DNA of 64,000 bases from Desulforhopalus sp. IMCC35007 (GCF_005116575.1 NZ_SWCN01000005.1:1-64000); one strand, 5' to 3'; shown: positions 1 to 9,795, numbered from the stretch's first letter. Made by a program: numbers and translations. The notes: generated by a model not told the origin, from the sequence alone.

Positions 1-262
1 AATGCAGGTTTTGCGGTTCTTTTTGTCGCTGTTTGTCAAAAGCAAGAAGGGATGGGTGCTTCAACTGAAACACTGCCAGGCCGGACATCAGTGCATCACC
101 CAGTGAGATTGTGCAATTGGCACCTCTGTTGTCAGGGATTTGTTGAAAATCCTTGTGTACTGCTGCAAACAGGCTATCGGCATTAAGATGTTTTCTCACT
201 TTTCGTTGGGCAGTTGTGGTTGGTCTTGTCGCATTGGTCGAATTGTAGCTTTTTGATTTCAT
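1..262 (-). CDS. Transposase, N-terminal fragment (runs off the left edge)
   Basis: An open frame starts at the ATG at 262 (minus strand) and continues without a stop to base 1, giving 87 codons. An AGGAG lies 8 bases before the ATG. The frame contains IPDNRG, then SLGDALMSGLAVFQLKHPSL, then LLAFDKQRQ. This arrangement is typical of the N-terminus of a DDE transposase family common in deltaproteobacteria, where the usual form is DALMS-AMF-LKDPSLLAFD-RR. The catalytic part lies outside the window, so I cannot say whether the copy is intact or which IS family it belongs to (IS4-like or ISNCY are my guesses). It marks an insertion element next to the hslR-purine cluster. Confidence 0.7.
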   Translation of the reverse strand, partial: MKSKSYNSTNATRPTTTAQRKVRKHLNADSLFAAVHKDFQQIPDNRGANCTISLGDALMSGLAVFQLKHPSLLAFDKQRQKEPQNLH

Positions 263-626
263 CGTTTTCTCCTATGTATTTATTTGGAATCACATAGAAA
301 AAACGATTTTTCACTAGCAGCTTTGTCAAGTATAAAATGGCATAGCCGGAAAGTTTTTTATACTATATTTTTCAGTGTTTATACCTCATAAAAGTTGCAA
401 AAGTTTACGAAAGAGCTTTTTAATATATTAAGTTATTTCAAATATATAACTTTTGAGCGGGAATTGCTGTAATATTTCCATGGTGTCTGCTTGTCGGCAG
501 GTGTTGTTTGGCGGAAAATGGGTTCTCCGCTGGTGCCTTCGCTCTATTAATGGTATAAATGTGCCGCTGGTATCTTACTTTTATAACAGGCGTTTTACGC
601 CTTAGGACACAGATCAGTAAAAACAT
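263..626. other. Intergenic stretch between transposase and hslR
   Basis: No convincing gene. The stretch is AT-rich and must carry the promoters of the divergent transposase and of the S4-domain gene. On the minus strand a TTGACA-like hexamer sits at about 323-328, inside an imperfect inverted repeat built on TATAAAA/TTTTATA (about 331-362) that could be part of the left IS terminus. No riboswitch fold was recognised upstream of hslR. Confidence 0.4.
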
Positions 627-1022
627 ATGGAAAATGACAATTCTGCACTGCGAGTGGATAAATGGCTGTGGGCTGCACGTTTTTTTAAAACACGTTCCAT
701 GGCGGCAAAGGCGGTAAGTGGTGGAAAGGTGCATCTGAACGGCTCCAGGGTTAAAGCTTCCCGTACCGTTGCAATTGGCGATCAACTGGTTATCACTATC
801 GGTGTCATGTCGTTTCATGTGGTGGTCTTGGGACTGTCCGGTTACAGGCGACCGGCAAAAGAAGCTCAACTGCTCTACAAGGAATCGGAAGAGAGTATCA
901 AAACGAGACAGGAAGAGAGAGAGCTGCGTCGTATGGCAAATCAGGGATATGTTGCGCCGGGAACAAAGCCGACAAAGCGTGACAGAAGAAAAATAATATC
1001 CTTTACGAGAAAGGATGAATAG
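627..1022 (+). CDS. hslR: S4-domain RNA-binding protein, Hsp15 family
   Basis: 131 residues. The N-terminal S4 domain begins with the family signature RVDKWLWAARFFKTRSMA, followed by GKVHLNGSRVKASRTVAIGD. The C-terminal third is basic and charged (EERELRRMANQG, KPTKRDRRKI). Hsp15 binds stalled 50S subunits that still carry nascent-chain tRNA and helps recycle them, which is family knowledge. Length and architecture agree with HslR. The ATG at 627 starts just before the S4 signature; no strong Shine-Dalgarno is visible (AGGA about 20 bases upstream). The next gene starts 9 bases after its stop, so it probably leads the purine operon. Confidence 0.88.
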   Translation: MENDNSALRVDKWLWAARFFKTRSMAAKAVSGGKVHLNGSRVKASRTVAIGDQLVITIGVMSFHVVVLGLSGYRRPAKEAQLLYKESEESIKTRQEERELRRMANQGYVAPGTKPTKRDRRKIISFTRKDE

Positions 1023-1031
1023 GAGTCGATT

Positions 1032-1652
1032 ATGGGTAAAGTAGAAAGGGCGTTGATCAGTTTGACAGATAAATCCGGAATTGAAGGTTTTGCCAGCGAG
1101 CTCGCAGGGCTTGGAATCGAGCTGCTTTCAACCGGTGGTACTGCCAAAAAACTAAGAGACGCAGGGCTCAAAGTCATGGATGTCTCTGAATTTACCGGTT
1201 TTCCGGAGATGCTTGATGGTCGCGTGAAGACATTGCACCCCAAGGTGCATGGGGGGATTCTCAATCAGAGAGAGAATGAGGACCACAAGCGTCAATGTGC
1301 AGAGCATGGTTTGAAGAATATCGATATTATTGCCGTCAATCTTTATGCCTTTAACAAAACCGTAGAAGATCCAGACTGTAGCCTCGCTGATGCCATCGAA
1401 AATATTGATATCGGTGGCCCAACCATGCTTCGTGCTGCGGCCAAAAACTTTCAGGATGTAACCGTCATTGTAGATCCTGCTGATTACCCCAGAGTTATTC
1501 AGGAGATCAGGGAAAATGGGAATACAACGCTGAAAACCAGGTTCTATCTCATGAAAAAAGTCTATGCCCTGACCGCCTCCTACGATACCGCTATTTCTGC
1601 CTGGCTCGAAAAAGTAGATGTGGATGCCAACAGTTATTTTGACGGAGAGTAA
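1032..1652 (+). CDS. purH: IMP cyclohydrolase (stand-alone PurH N-terminal domain)
   Basis: 206 residues matching only the MGS-like IMP cyclohydrolase half of bifunctional PurH. Motifs seen: [11 protein letters not shown] at the start, [15 protein letters not shown], the [20 protein letters not shown] signature, [22 protein letters not shown] and VIVDPADY. The AICAR transformylase half (about 300 residues) is missing: the frame ends after [12 protein letters not shown], where bifunctional proteins continue. AGGAG lies 7 bases before the ATG. The gene would close the last ring of IMP (FAICAR to IMP). The formyl transfer must be done by another enzyme outside this window. purN follows after 2 bases. 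Confidence 0.9.
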   Translation: MGKVERALISLTDKSGIEGFASELAGLGIELLSTGGTAKKLRDAGLKVMDVSEFTGFPEMLDGRVKTLHPKVHGGILNQRENEDHKRQCAEHGLKNIDIIAVNLYAFNKTVEDPDCSLADAIENIDIGGPTMLRAAAKNFQDVTVIVDPADYPRVIQEIRENGNTTLKTRFYLMKKVYALTASYDTAISAWLEKVDVDANSYFDGE

Positions 1653-1654
1653 TC

Positions 1655-2239
1655 ATGCTAAAGATGGCAGTATTGCTCTCAGGTAGCGGGCGGACACTGG
1701 ATAATTTTCATGAACGAATCGAAGATGGGCGTCTGCGGGCTAAAATAGAGGTGGTTATCTCAAATGTCCCCGGGGTTCTTGGTCTGGAAAAAGCAGAAAA
1801 GTATGGTTACCCCGCTTTTTGTGAAAGCGATGATGAAAAAATAAACGAAATCATCGGCCGCTACGATATCGATATAGTTTGTTTAGCGGGGTATCTGAAA
1901 CTGTATATGCCACCACAAAACCTGTTGAGGCGGGTAATTAACATCCATCCTTCGCTGATCCCAAGTTTTTGCGGGGACGGATTTTATGGCCACCACGTGC
2001 ATGACAACGTGAAAAAACGAGGCTGTACTGTAAGCGGCTGTACTGTCCATTTTGCCAATGAAAACTACGATGAGGGTCCGATCATACTGCAACGGGCCGT
2101 TGATCTCGACTACGACGACGATGCAGACACCATTGCCGCAAAGGTTTTTGCCATTGAGTGCGAGGCATTTCCTGAGGCGATAAACCGGGTGGCAGACAAG
2201 GGTGTGGACTTTTTCTGGAACAGGATAGGAACAGAATAA
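1655..2239 (+). CDS. purN: Phosphoribosylglycinamide formyltransferase
   Basis: 194 residues, the normal PurN length. It transfers a formyl group from 10-formyl-THF to GAR in purine synthesis. Seen: VLLSGSGRTLDNF at the N-terminus; the catalytic NIHPSLIPSF (Asn and His of the active site); SGCTVHFANENYDEGPIILQ, carrying the conserved Asp of the D-x-GP motif. The loop after NIHPS reads CGDGFYGHHVH, like Bacteroidetes and some Firmicutes enzymes rather than the E. coli PGLHTHRQ form. It follows the IMP cyclohydrolase gene after 2 bases, so the two are almost certainly co-transcribed. Confidence 0.92.
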   Translation: MLKMAVLLSGSGRTLDNFHERIEDGRLRAKIEVVISNVPGVLGLEKAEKYGYPAFCESDDEKINEIIGRYDIDIVCLAGYLKLYMPPQNLLRRVINIHPSLIPSFCGDGFYGHHVHDNVKKRGCTVSGCTVHFANENYDEGPIILQRAVDLDYDDDADTIAAKVFAIECEAFPEAINRVADKGVDFFWNRIGTE

Positions 2240-2391
2240 AAACTTTTCAGGGTTGCAGAAAATGGATCTCAGATCCAAAGAGTATCTCCATAACGAAGAC
2301 GTACCACTGCTGTATAGGACATTTCAGTCCACATGAATAAGACACATGCTCTATGAGCTCTTTAGTGTCGAGGGTTGTAAAAGCAAAACAA

Positions 2392-4614
2392 ATGAGTGAT
2401 ATCGAATTATTAGCACCGGTCGGCACAATAGAGACGTTTCATGCAGCACTGGATGGTGGCGCTGACGCCATATATGTAGGGGCGCCGGGATTCAATGCCA
2501 GAAATCCTGCAAAGCCTCTTCAACTCGACGAGATCGGGGCGATGACCCAGCACTGCCATGGGCTTGGGAAAAAACTCTATGTCGCTGCAAACTCGGTAAT
2601 TTTTGAAAGAGAACTTGGTGATGTGATTGAAAAACTCAGTCTCTTTCAAGAGTTGCAGGTCGATGCACTTATTGTTCAGGATCTGGGCCTTTTGCAACTG
2701 GTAAGAAAATATTTCCCAAAACTTGCTCTCCATGGCTCTACACTGATGACTGTACATAACTCAGATGGTGTTCGGTTTCTGGGAGAGCGTGGTTGCGAGC
2801 GTGTTGTGGTCGCCCGGGAACTTACCCTAAAAGAAATAGAAACGATAGCGGGTAAGAGAGGAGATGTTGAGCTTGAGGTCTTTATTCACGGGGCCATGTG
2901 CTTTTCGTTTTCCGGTCTTTGCCTCTTCTCGTCGTATCTCGGGGGGAAAAGCAGCCTGAGAGGGCGCTGCGTTCAACCCTGCCGCCGCGCCTATAGCAGT
3001 GGGGCAAAGGGCGGGGCCAAAGGCAAGACCAAGGGCAGTGAGTCGAGTCGTTACCTTTTTTCCATGAATGATCTGACGGGCCTTGCGGTAGTGCCGGCCC
3101 TGAAAGACTTGGGGATATCTTCTCTTAAGATTGAAGGCCGGCTTCGCTCGGCGCATTATGTTCAATCTATCGTTGAAGCATACAGGATGGTGATCGATGC
3201 AGACAACGACAATATCGAGCAGGTTCTTGTCAAAGCCGAAGCAATGGCAGAACAGGCCATGGGGAGAAAGACAAGCTCAGGGTATTTTTTTACACCTCAA
3301 CCCCTTGAGGCAATTACACCCTACCATTCCGGGAATATGGGGACCCATCTCGGCCGTTTCAGTGCTGTGAAAAAAGCGGGAGACGATCTGATATGCAGGT
3401 TTGTTGTCAAGTCGCCCATTGGAGTAGGGGATCGCCTACGGCTCCATATCGAGCCGGGTGGTGAGCGTATTGCATTTCGTTTGAACTCCATTTTTGTAAC
3501 CGGTGAAAAAAGGGATGCAGGCCAGGTGGGAGAAAAGGTATCCATAGGTTTGCCGCAAGGTTTTGAGGTGCCCGATGGCGGTCGTGTTGAGGTGTATAAG
3601 GTTGACGGCGCAAATAGTGGGGCGACCGGGACAAAGGGATTGCCGCTCAAGCGTGTGGCCGAAGAGCTGAAAGAAAAGAGACGGTTGGTACAACAATACG
3701 TCAACCTTGTAAAAGATGAGGTTTGCGCTGACATGAGCGATGTCGAAGGTGCTGGTGAGAGTAAGCTGCCATCCCATCCTGCCAGCCAGGCGTATCATTC
3801 CAGTCACCGAAAGATCAGAAAAAAAGTTGGTATAGAGTGGTGGCTTAAAACAGATTCCGTAAAGTTGGTGCTTGGCACACTGCCCTATAGCCCGGATCGG
3901 TTTTTATTGCCGTTTGAAAAACAGCTGCTCAGTCAGGTTAGCCAGATAAAAAAAGGTCTGGGCAGCCGCTCGAGAATGGTCACCTGGGCTTTGCCGCCAC
4001 TTGTCATGGAAAATGATCTTGGCAGGATGAGAAAACAGATCAATCTCTTGATACGTACTGGATTCCGTTCGTTTCAAATTGGACATGTGAGTCAGGTTCT
4101 CTTGTTTAAAGGTGAAAAGGTGCATTTATTTGCAGACTACACCCTAAATATCAACAATAGTCAGGCGGTAAGAGAGCTTGCGGCAATTGGTGTCGAGCAG
4201 ACACAGGTTGGTATTGAACTGGATAAACAGACACTCCACCAGCTATTAAACGGCGTGGCCAGCAGGGGGGGTGGGAAAAAGGTGACGTTGGGTGCCTATG
4301 TGTATGGAGCGCCTGCTCTGTATACCTCAAGGATTGCTGCAAAGCATTTTCAATATGAACAGCTTATACAGAGTCCCAAAAAAGAGCTGTACCTGATCCG
4401 CAAAAAAGAAGGCTACACCCAGACCTTTCCTGAAAAACCGTTGTCGCTGCTTCCCTACCTGCCGGAGCTGAAAGAAGCGGGCATCCGTTATGCTGTCGTT
4501 GATATCTGCGGGCAGGATTCCAAGCGTGGTCTGGAAGAGCTAGCTGACAGGCTTGCCAATAATGGCAGGTACTCAAAATTGCCTACCTTTAACTATCTTG
4601 GTGTTTTGGAGTAA
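2392..4614 (+). CDS. U32 family protein (peptidase U32 / RlhA-like)
   Basis: About 740 residues. The N-terminus IELLAPVGTIETFHAALDGG and later EVFIHGAMCFSFSGLCLFSS, RGRCVQPCRR and LKIEGRLRSAHYV are the U32 core, with the conserved cysteines that may hold an Fe-S cluster. Characterised relatives (RlhA, TrhP) are involved in rRNA or tRNA hydroxylation rather than proteolysis; the substrate here is unknown. A long C-terminal part (from about residue 330) resembles the DUF3656-type extension. I place the start at 2392 because MSDIELLAPVGT matches family N-termini; an in-frame ATG at 2353 would add 13 residues and neither has a good ribosome site. It sits 152 bases after purN. Confidence 0.85.
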   Translation: MSDIELLAPVGTIETFHAALDGGADAIYVGAPGFNARNPAKPLQLDEIGAMTQHCHGLGKKLYVAANSVIFERELGDVIEKLSLFQELQVDALIVQDLGLLQLVRKYFPKLALHGSTLMTVHNSDGVRFLGERGCERVVVARELTLKEIETIAGKRGDVELEVFIHGAMCFSFSGLCLFSSYLGGKSSLRGRCVQPCRRAYSSGAKGGAKGKTKGSESSRYLFSMNDLTGLAVVPALKDLGISSLKIEGRLRSAHYVQSIVEAYRMVIDADNDNIEQVLVKAEAMAEQAMGRKTSSGYFFTPQPLEAITPYHSGNMGTHLGRFSAVKKAGDDLICRFVVKSPIGVGDRLRLHIEPGGERIAFRLNSIFVTGEKRDAGQVGEKVSIGLPQGFEVPDGGRVEVYKVDGANSGATGTKGLPLKRVAEELKEKRRLVQQYVNLVKDEVCADMSDVEGAGESKLPSHPASQAYHSSHRKIRKKVGIEWWLKTDSVKLVLGTLPYSPDRFLLPFEKQLLSQVSQIKKGLGSRSRMVTWALPPLVMENDLGRMRKQINLLIRTGFRSFQIGHVSQVLLFKGEKVHLFADYTLNINNSQAVRELAAIGVEQTQVGIELDKQTLHQLLNGVASRGGGKKVTLGAYVYGAPALYTSRIAAKHFQYEQLIQSPKKELYLIRKKEGYTQTFPEKPLSLLPYLPELKEAGIRYAVVDICGQDSKRGLEELADRLANNGRYSKLPTFNYLGVLE

Positions 4615-4634
4615 CGGTTGTTTTGGAGTCAGGG

Positions 4635-5732
4635 CTAATTTGTTCTCGGCCCTTTGTTCTCATCAAGCCTGCGCATTCCTTCCATCAGAAGCTTCATGAA
4701 AAAGCCGATTTCAGGAGTATCGAAATCATCCTGGGATATTCCCGGGGTGAAACGAAATCGGCCGGACTCCTCTTTGAGTATTTCGTAAAACGCCATATCT
4801 CCCACATGGGTATGGTATTTCGCCTTGATGAGAGCACCCTGTCTGAAGGAGAATCGTGCTGTTCCCTTGGTGAGGTTGTTGATAGTCAGGATTCCTGTTT
4901 TATGGTTCATGTTGAGGGTCTGGAAGAGCGCTTCTGCAGGGATCTCTTTGAGGTCACCGACAATTCCCGAACTGAGGTCCTGGGCGCGGATAGCATTCGA
5001 CTTGTTCAGTCGCTCCGCCATGATTCTTGAAAAGTACAGCTGAATATCCGGATAGATATCGAGGATTTTGTGAAAATTTGGCTGATCGATGTCCAGAATG
5101 GTTGCCTCGTTTTTCACCTGTATTGTTGCAGTTACGGCGTCATTACATATGAGGCTCATTTCACCGAAGACCTCACCTTTGTCCAGCACGGAGATGATAA
5201 TTCCGGCGTCGTTGAGCACATTGACACTGCCTGATGCGATGATGAAGAGTTTTCCTCCCGGGTCTCCTTTACGGATGACGATATCCCCAGGTTTATATTT
5301 TTTGAGATTAAAGAAGCCGACAACTCTGTCGAGGTTCTTTTCTTCAATATTTTTAAAAAATGGAAAGGTTGAGAGAAGGTGCATCATAGATCCGATTTCA
5401 TCGGATAGAGTATTTTCTTCCTGGCCGTAGAGTGATTTATCTTTTTTGTATTCAAGTCGAATGGAACCTGTACAGCCGGAGCAAGCCAGCATGCAGACCG
5501 GAATCTTATCACTTCTCTCATAGTTGATTATGAGTTTGCTCAGGTCTCCATCGAGGATTCTGCAGTTTCTCTTCCCCGGCGGGTGGGTAATAATGGTGGT
5601 GGTGATAACACTGTTGTTGGTGGCATTCTTAAGTGGAATTGCTATTCCCGAGAGTTCAAAGGTGTCGTTATATTTATAGAGCGGACAGCTGTTGTTTTCA
5701 GTGATGGTGAAGATTATTTTAGGAAATCCCAT
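4635..5732 (-). CDS. cNMP-binding domain protein with DUF4388 domain
   Basis: 365 residues in three parts. Residues 1-115 form an unrecognised N-terminal domain with cysteines at 16, 57, 80, 84 and 87, the last three in CMLACSGC, which looks like a metal or Fe-S site. Residues about 120-235 are a Crp-type cyclic nucleotide-binding fold (FFKNIEEKNLDRVVGFF, then GDIVIRKGDPGGKLFIIASG and GEVFGEMSLI). Residues about 250-350 match DUF4388 (PATAN): LFQTLNMNHKTGILTINN, ARFSFRQGALIKA. No HTH is visible, so it is more likely a signalling adaptor than a DNA-binding Crp. AAAGG precedes the ATG. It converges on the U32 gene and is divergent from rpsT. Confidence 0.8.
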   Translation of the reverse strand: MGFPKIIFTITENNSCPLYKYNDTFELSGIAIPLKNATNNSVITTTIITHPPGKRNCRILDGDLSKLIINYERSDKIPVCMLACSGCTGSIRLEYKKDKSLYGQEENTLSDEIGSMMHLLSTFPFFKNIEEKNLDRVVGFFNLKKYKPGDIVIRKGDPGGKLFIIASGSVNVLNDAGIIISVLDKGEVFGEMSLICNDAVTATIQVKNEATILDIDQPNFHKILDIYPDIQLYFSRIMAERLNKSNAIRAQDLSSGIVGDLKEIPAEALFQTLNMNHKTGILTINNLTKGTARFSFRQGALIKAKYHTHVGDMAFYEILKEESGRFRFTPGISQDDFDTPEIGFFMKLLMEGMRRLDENKGPRTN

Positions 5733-5896
5733 TGTTTTGCCTTTTGGGGAATCGATAGTTGATTTTCTGTATATTTACAAACAGAGATTCAATTGTATTG
5801 TTGCAAGTACAGCATATCGTAACAGTCAATGGCGTGTCAAATTTGTACGACCGGTTCAGCTGATGATCTATCTTGACTAAAGCCGTACGATAACTG

Positions 5897-5925
5897 TTGA
5901 CTTTATAGAAATCTTGCATTATAAA
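5897..5925 (+). promoter_or_regulatory. Sigma-70 type promoter for rpsT
   Basis: TTGACT (5897-5902), a 17-base spacer, then TATAAA (5920-5925). Both boxes are close to consensus with ideal spacing, in the divergent 326-base gap between the cNMP-domain gene and rpsT. It implies a leader of about 125 bases before the rpsT GTG. The rest of the gap shows no further gene. Confidence 0.65.
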
Positions 5926-6058
5926 TTGCTCTCTTTATTTTATTAACTACTAATGTTCCGCCTCGAAATTGCTTCCAGGATGCTCTGAGGGCGGGCATTG
6001 ATGATACAAGATATCTAACTATACGAATAGACAAGATAATAACAGGAGGAGTATTTTC

Positions 6059-6331
6059 GTGGCAAATCATAAATCCGCAGAAAAAAGAAATCGTCAGGCT
6101 CAGGCTGCCCGTTTACGCAACAAAATGAACAAGAAGAGAATGAAGACTGCAATTCGTAAACTTGATGAAGCCGTAACTGCTGGTTCCGCGGATGAAGCCA
6201 AGGTCGCTCTTCACGCTGCAACCATTGTTATTGCCAAGACTGCAAGCAAGGGAACCATTCACAAGAAAAATGCATCCCGCAAAATTTCACGTCTTGCAAA
6301 ACGTGTTAATGCGATGACTACTGCCGCATAA
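6059..6331 (+). CDS. rpsT: 30S ribosomal protein S20
   Basis: 90 residues, very basic. It starts ANHKSAEKRNRQ and contains RNKMNKKRMKTAIRKLDEA and TIHKKNASRKISRLAKRVN, the whole length of bacterial S20, which binds 16S rRNA early in 30S assembly. The start is GTG at 6059 with a strong AGGAGG 9 bases upstream; the weak GTG start is a familiar feature of rpsT, where it takes part in translational control in E. coli. A Rho-independent terminator follows, so it is monocistronic. Confidence 0.97.
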   Translation: MANHKSAEKRNRQAQAARLRNKMNKKRMKTAIRKLDEAVTAGSADEAKVALHAATIVIAKTASKGTIHKKNASRKISRLAKRVNAMTTAA

Positions 6332-6384
6332 TCCCTCGATTATCCCAGGTAGGTTGGAGCTTTTTCAACTGCAGGAAATATAAA

Positions 6385-6417
6385 GGCCATGGAACGCAAT
6401 GTTCTATGGCCTTTTTT
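6385..6417 (+). terminator. Rho-independent terminator of rpsT
   Basis: An 11-base stem, GGCCATGGAAC with GTTCTATGGCC (one wobble pair), 5-base loop, followed directly by six T, about 55 bases after the rpsT stop. Confidence 0.88.
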
Positions 6418-6592
6418 CTTTTACACTTTTCGTCGTAACGAGAGATAATCATCTCTCGCATTTCTTTTGCCTTATTGAGGCGCTTTATCTGCTAAGATAC
6501 TGGACAAAACAGGCAAACAGCTGGTATGTTGCATCTTTTGTGACCAATTGTCAGGTGGATGAGATGAACGATGTAAGCCTTTCCGAGAAGAT

Positions 6593-8098
6593 ATGCCAAA
6601 AGTAAAATATTCCCCCGCTAGAGAGAAATTTGCCGAAGACAGAGCGGTTTCAAAATTGATCCCGATATGTACAGAGATTATCGCGGATCTTGATACCCCG
6701 CTTACGCTGTTTGCGAAAATTGCAGATGAAGGTGACCATGTCTTTTTATTTGAGAGTATGGAGGGGGGTGAAAAATGGGGGCGATATTCCTTTATTGGCT
6801 ACGACCCTTTGGTGACGTTTTCTTCTCTTGGAGACCGGGTCACTGTTGCTGAGGCCAGAACAGGACTTGAAAATTCCACGACCTTTACCTCCGATCCGCT
6901 GGTTGCTCTAAAGGATATGATTGAGGGTTTTAATGCCGCTGAGTACGATTTTCTGCCTAAATTCTGCGGAGGTGCGGTTGGCTCTCTTGGCTATGATATG
7001 GTCCGCTTCATGGAAAATCTCCCTGATCATCGGGCGGCCTCGGATCTTCCTGATTCGGCGTTTATGATTCCCCGTATTGTTCTGGTGCATGATAGTTTTA
7101 AACAGACGGTCACCGTTGTCTGCTGGGTGCAGACGGACAATGACGATACAAGCGAAACCCTCTATGAGCAGGCCATCGAGGGTATTTCACATGTCATTGA
7201 AAAAATAAAAAAGCCCGTTGACAGCAAGCTGTTTGAAGAGGGCGGCAAAGGCCTTGATACACCCCACACCTTCACTTCAAATATGGATAAGGCTCAATTT
7301 GGCGAGATGGTCGAAACTGCCAAAGAGTACATCAGGGCAGGCGATATCATTCAGGTGGTTTTATCCCAAAGGTTTCATACTACAACGGAGCTTTCACCAC
7401 TGGTTTTGTACCGGGCGTTGAGACATATCAATCCAAGTCCATACCTGTTTTACCTGCAACATGGTGATCTTGTTCAGATAGGCTCTTCCCCTGAAATACT
7501 TGTTCGAAAAGAAGGGCGGAACATTGAACTCAGGCCTATTGCCGGAACGCGCAAAAGAGGTAGAACCGCAGAAGAAGATCTTGCCCTTGAAAAAGAACTG
7601 CTGGCAGATCCCAAGGAACGGGCCGAACATATGATGCTGGTTGACCTCGGGCGCAATGACGTCGGCCGGGTGGCAAAGGGGGGCTATGTAAGGGTTGAAG
7701 ACTTACTCGTTATCGAGAGATATAGCCATGTCATGCATATTGTTTCTGGCGTTCACGGGGTCATTGATGATGGCAAGGACCAGTTTGATGTTATGTCCGC
7801 ATGTTTTCCAGCCGGAACGGTAAGTGGTGCGCCCAAGATCAGGGCCATGGAGATCATTGATGAACTCGAACCGGAGAAACGGGGGGCATATGCCGGCTCT
7901 GTAGGGTATTTTGGTTTCTCGGGTAATATGGATTTTTGTATTACAATCAGGACATTCGTGATGAAAGGAAAGGATCTCTGGATTCAGGCTGGTGCAGGCA
8001 TTGTTGCAGACTCCGATCCGGTAAGCGAGTTTGAAGAGACCGTGAATAAGTCACTTGGTTTGCGTCGTGCAGTTGAACTTGCAGAGAAGGGTTTTTAG
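6593..8098 (+). CDS. trpE: Anthranilate synthase component I
   Basis: 501 residues. It converts chorismate to anthranilate using ammonia delivered by TrpG. Seen: [19 protein letters not shown] (tryptophan feedback-binding region with the LxES and RYS elements), [87 protein letters not shown] and [18 protein letters not shown]. These cover the chorismate-binding core. trpG starts 2 bases after its stop. The 170 bases upstream show no leader peptide with tandem Trp codons. Confidence 0.96.
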   Translation: MPKVKYSPAREKFAEDRAVSKLIPICTEIIADLDTPLTLFAKIADEGDHVFLFESMEGGEKWGRYSFIGYDPLVTFSSLGDRVTVAEARTGLENSTTFTSDPLVALKDMIEGFNAAEYDFLPKFCGGAVGSLGYDMVRFMENLPDHRAASDLPDSAFMIPRIVLVHDSFKQTVTVVCWVQTDNDDTSETLYEQAIEGISHVIEKIKKPVDSKLFEEGGKGLDTPHTFTSNMDKAQFGEMVETAKEYIRAGDIIQVVLSQRFHTTTELSPLVLYRALRHINPSPYLFYLQHGDLVQIGSSPEILVRKEGRNIELRPIAGTRKRGRTAEEDLALEKELLADPKERAEHMMLVDLGRNDVGRVAKGGYVRVEDLLVIERYSHVMHIVSGVHGVIDDGKDQFDVMSACFPAGTVSGAPKIRAMEIIDELEPEKRGAYAGSVGYFGFSGNMDFCITIRTFVMKGKDLWIQAGAGIVADSDPVSEFEETVNKSLGLRRAVELAEKGF

Positions 8099-8100
8099 AG

Positions 8101-8706
8101 ATGATTGTTATTATAGATAATTACGATTCTTTTACGTATAACATTGTACAGACCATTGCCTCCAATGCCCGCGAGGAAAACCGGGTTGAAGATATCAGGG
8201 TATATCGAAACGACAAGATAACTATTGCCGAAATAGAGGCCCAGAAACCTGATCGGTTAATGATTTCTCCTGGCCCCAAGTCTCCCAAGGAGGCTGGAAT
8301 ATCTGTTGAAGCGATACAATACTTTGCCGGAAAGGTTCCAATACTCGGTGTTTGTTTAGGACACCAGTCCATTGGTGAGTGCTTCGGAGGTTCTGTTGTC
8401 CGGGCACGGCGCCTTATGCATGGTAAAACAAGCCCAATGAACCATGATGGCAAGGGTGTTTTCACCGGCTTACCCAAACCGTTTGACGGAATGCGTTACC
8501 ACTCCCTCATTGTTGAAGAAACCGATTTACCGGCTTGTCTTGAGATTACCTGCAGAACCGATGAGGGGGAGTTAATGGGCCTTCGTCACAGGGAACTCTC
8601 CATTGAAGGTGTTCAGTTTCATCCAGAGTCAATCTTGACCCCGGCAGGGATTACTCTCCTGAAAAATTTTATGAGTGATGGGTATCCGGAAATGCTGAGA
8701 GGGTAG
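8101..8706 (+). CDS. trpG: Anthranilate synthase component II (glutamine amidotransferase)
   Basis: 201 residues, class I glutamine amidotransferase. Seen: [14 protein letters not shown] at the start, [12 protein letters not shown] (oxyanion region), the nucleophile elbow [16 protein letters not shown], the RYHSL segment, and [14 protein letters not shown] with the catalytic His and Glu. It supplies ammonia to TrpE. It is not fused to trpD, as happens in some species. It lies 2 bases after trpE and 45 bases before trpD. Confidence 0.96.
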   Translation: MIVIIDNYDSFTYNIVQTIASNAREENRVEDIRVYRNDKITIAEIEAQKPDRLMISPGPKSPKEAGISVEAIQYFAGKVPILGVCLGHQSIGECFGGSVVRARRLMHGKTSPMNHDGKGVFTGLPKPFDGMRYHSLIVEETDLPACLEITCRTDEGELMGLRHRELSIEGVQFHPESILTPAGITLLKNFMSDGYPEMLRG

Positions 8707-8751
8707 GGGCTACCGTCTCCATTATTGTAAAAAAAATACAGAACAAGGCGT

Positions 8752-9795
8752 ATGACATATATGAATATCAAACAGGCCATAGGCGAGGTAATTACTGGAA
8801 AAGACCTGACTGAGACCCAGATGGTTTCAGTTATGAATGAGATCATGTCCGGTGCTGCAACGGAAGCTCAGATAGGCAGTTTTATCACCGCTCTTCGGAT
8901 GAAAGGCGAGACCATTGATGAAATCGTCGGTGCAGTGCGGGTTATGCGGGAAAAAGCCACCTTTGTCGATACCGGCGTCGATACAAAGAGCGGTGAAGTG
9001 CTCATGGACATCGTTGGTACAGGTGGGGATGGTTCCGGGACGTTTAACGTCTCTACAACCACGGCTTTTGTTGTGGCAGGTGCGGGGGTGACTGTGGCCA
9101 AACATGGCAACCGAGCTGTCTCTTCCAGTTGCGGAAGCGCCGATGTCCTTGAGGCATTGGGCGTTGATCTCAGCCTTGGTGTCGATGCAGTTTCAAAGTG
9201 TGTGCGCAGTGTTGGCATAGGCTTTCTCTTTGCCCCGATGCTTCATGGTGCAATGAAATATGCCATAGGTCCACGCAGAGAGATTGGTATCCGCTCCATT
9301 TTCAATATTCTTGGACCAATGACAAATCCAGCAGGAGCCAATGTGCAGTTGACAGGGGTTTTTGCCAAAGAACTTACCACAACCCTTGCTGAAGTCCTGG
9401 TTCGCCTGGGAATGCGTCATACCCTGGTTGTCTGGGGTGAAGGAAATATGGATGAACTGACGGTGACAGGCACATCATATGTTGCAGAAGGAAGAGACGG
9501 TAAGGTGACGAATTACAGCATAGAACCTGAAGATTTCGGACTGGCACGCGCAGGTCTTGCTGATATCAAGGGTGGAGCTACCGCAGAGGAAGCAGCAGAG
9601 CAGGTACGGCAGGTTCTCTCAGGACAACCTGGCGCAAAGCTTGATATGGTTCTGCTCAATGCAGGGGCTGCACTTTTTGCCGCCGGAAACGCAAGCAACA
9701 TCAAAGAGGGTGTGGAACTCGCCCGTACAGTCATTGACTCCGGCGCTGCTTTTGAAAAACTGAATAAGCTGGTTGCCTTCAGTTCACAGCAATAA
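8752..9795 (+). CDS. trpD: Anthranilate phosphoribosyltransferase
   Basis: 347 residues. It adds phosphoribose from PRPP to anthranilate. Seen: the N-terminal helical domain with EIMSGAATEAQIGSFITALR, the PRPP loop VGTGGDGSGTFNVST, KHGNRAVSSSCGSADVLEALG, FLFAPMLHGAMKYA, FNILGPMTNPAGA and WGEGNMDELT. An in-frame ATG at 8761 (MNIKQAIGEV) is an alternative start of equal merit. It is the third gene of the trp cluster. Confidence 0.96.
   Translation: MTYMNIKQAIGEVITGKDLTETQMVSVMNEIMSGAATEAQIGSFITALRMKGETIDEIVGAVRVMREKATFVDTGVDTKSGEVLMDIVGTGGDGSGTFNVSTTTAFVVAGAGVTVAKHGNRAVSSSCGSADVLEALGVDLSLGVDAVSKCVRSVGIGFLFAPMLHGAMKYAIGPRREIGIRSIFNILGPMTNPAGANVQLTGVFAKELTTTLAEVLVRLGMRHTLVVWGEGNMDELTVTGTSYVAEGRDGKVTNYSIEPEDFGLARAGLADIKGGATAEEAAEQVRQVLSGQPGAKLDMVLLNAGAALFAAGNASNIKEGVELARTVIDSGAAFEKLNKLVAFSSQQ

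Noticed and set aside
438-869. 143-codon minus-strand frame
   Set aside because: It is antisense to hslR and its upstream region, with no ribosome site and an unprotein-like composition.
6399-6605. Possible trp leader peptide before trpE
   Set aside because: The frame has only isolated Trp codons, no tandem pair, overlaps the rpsT terminator, and lacks a following attenuator hairpin.
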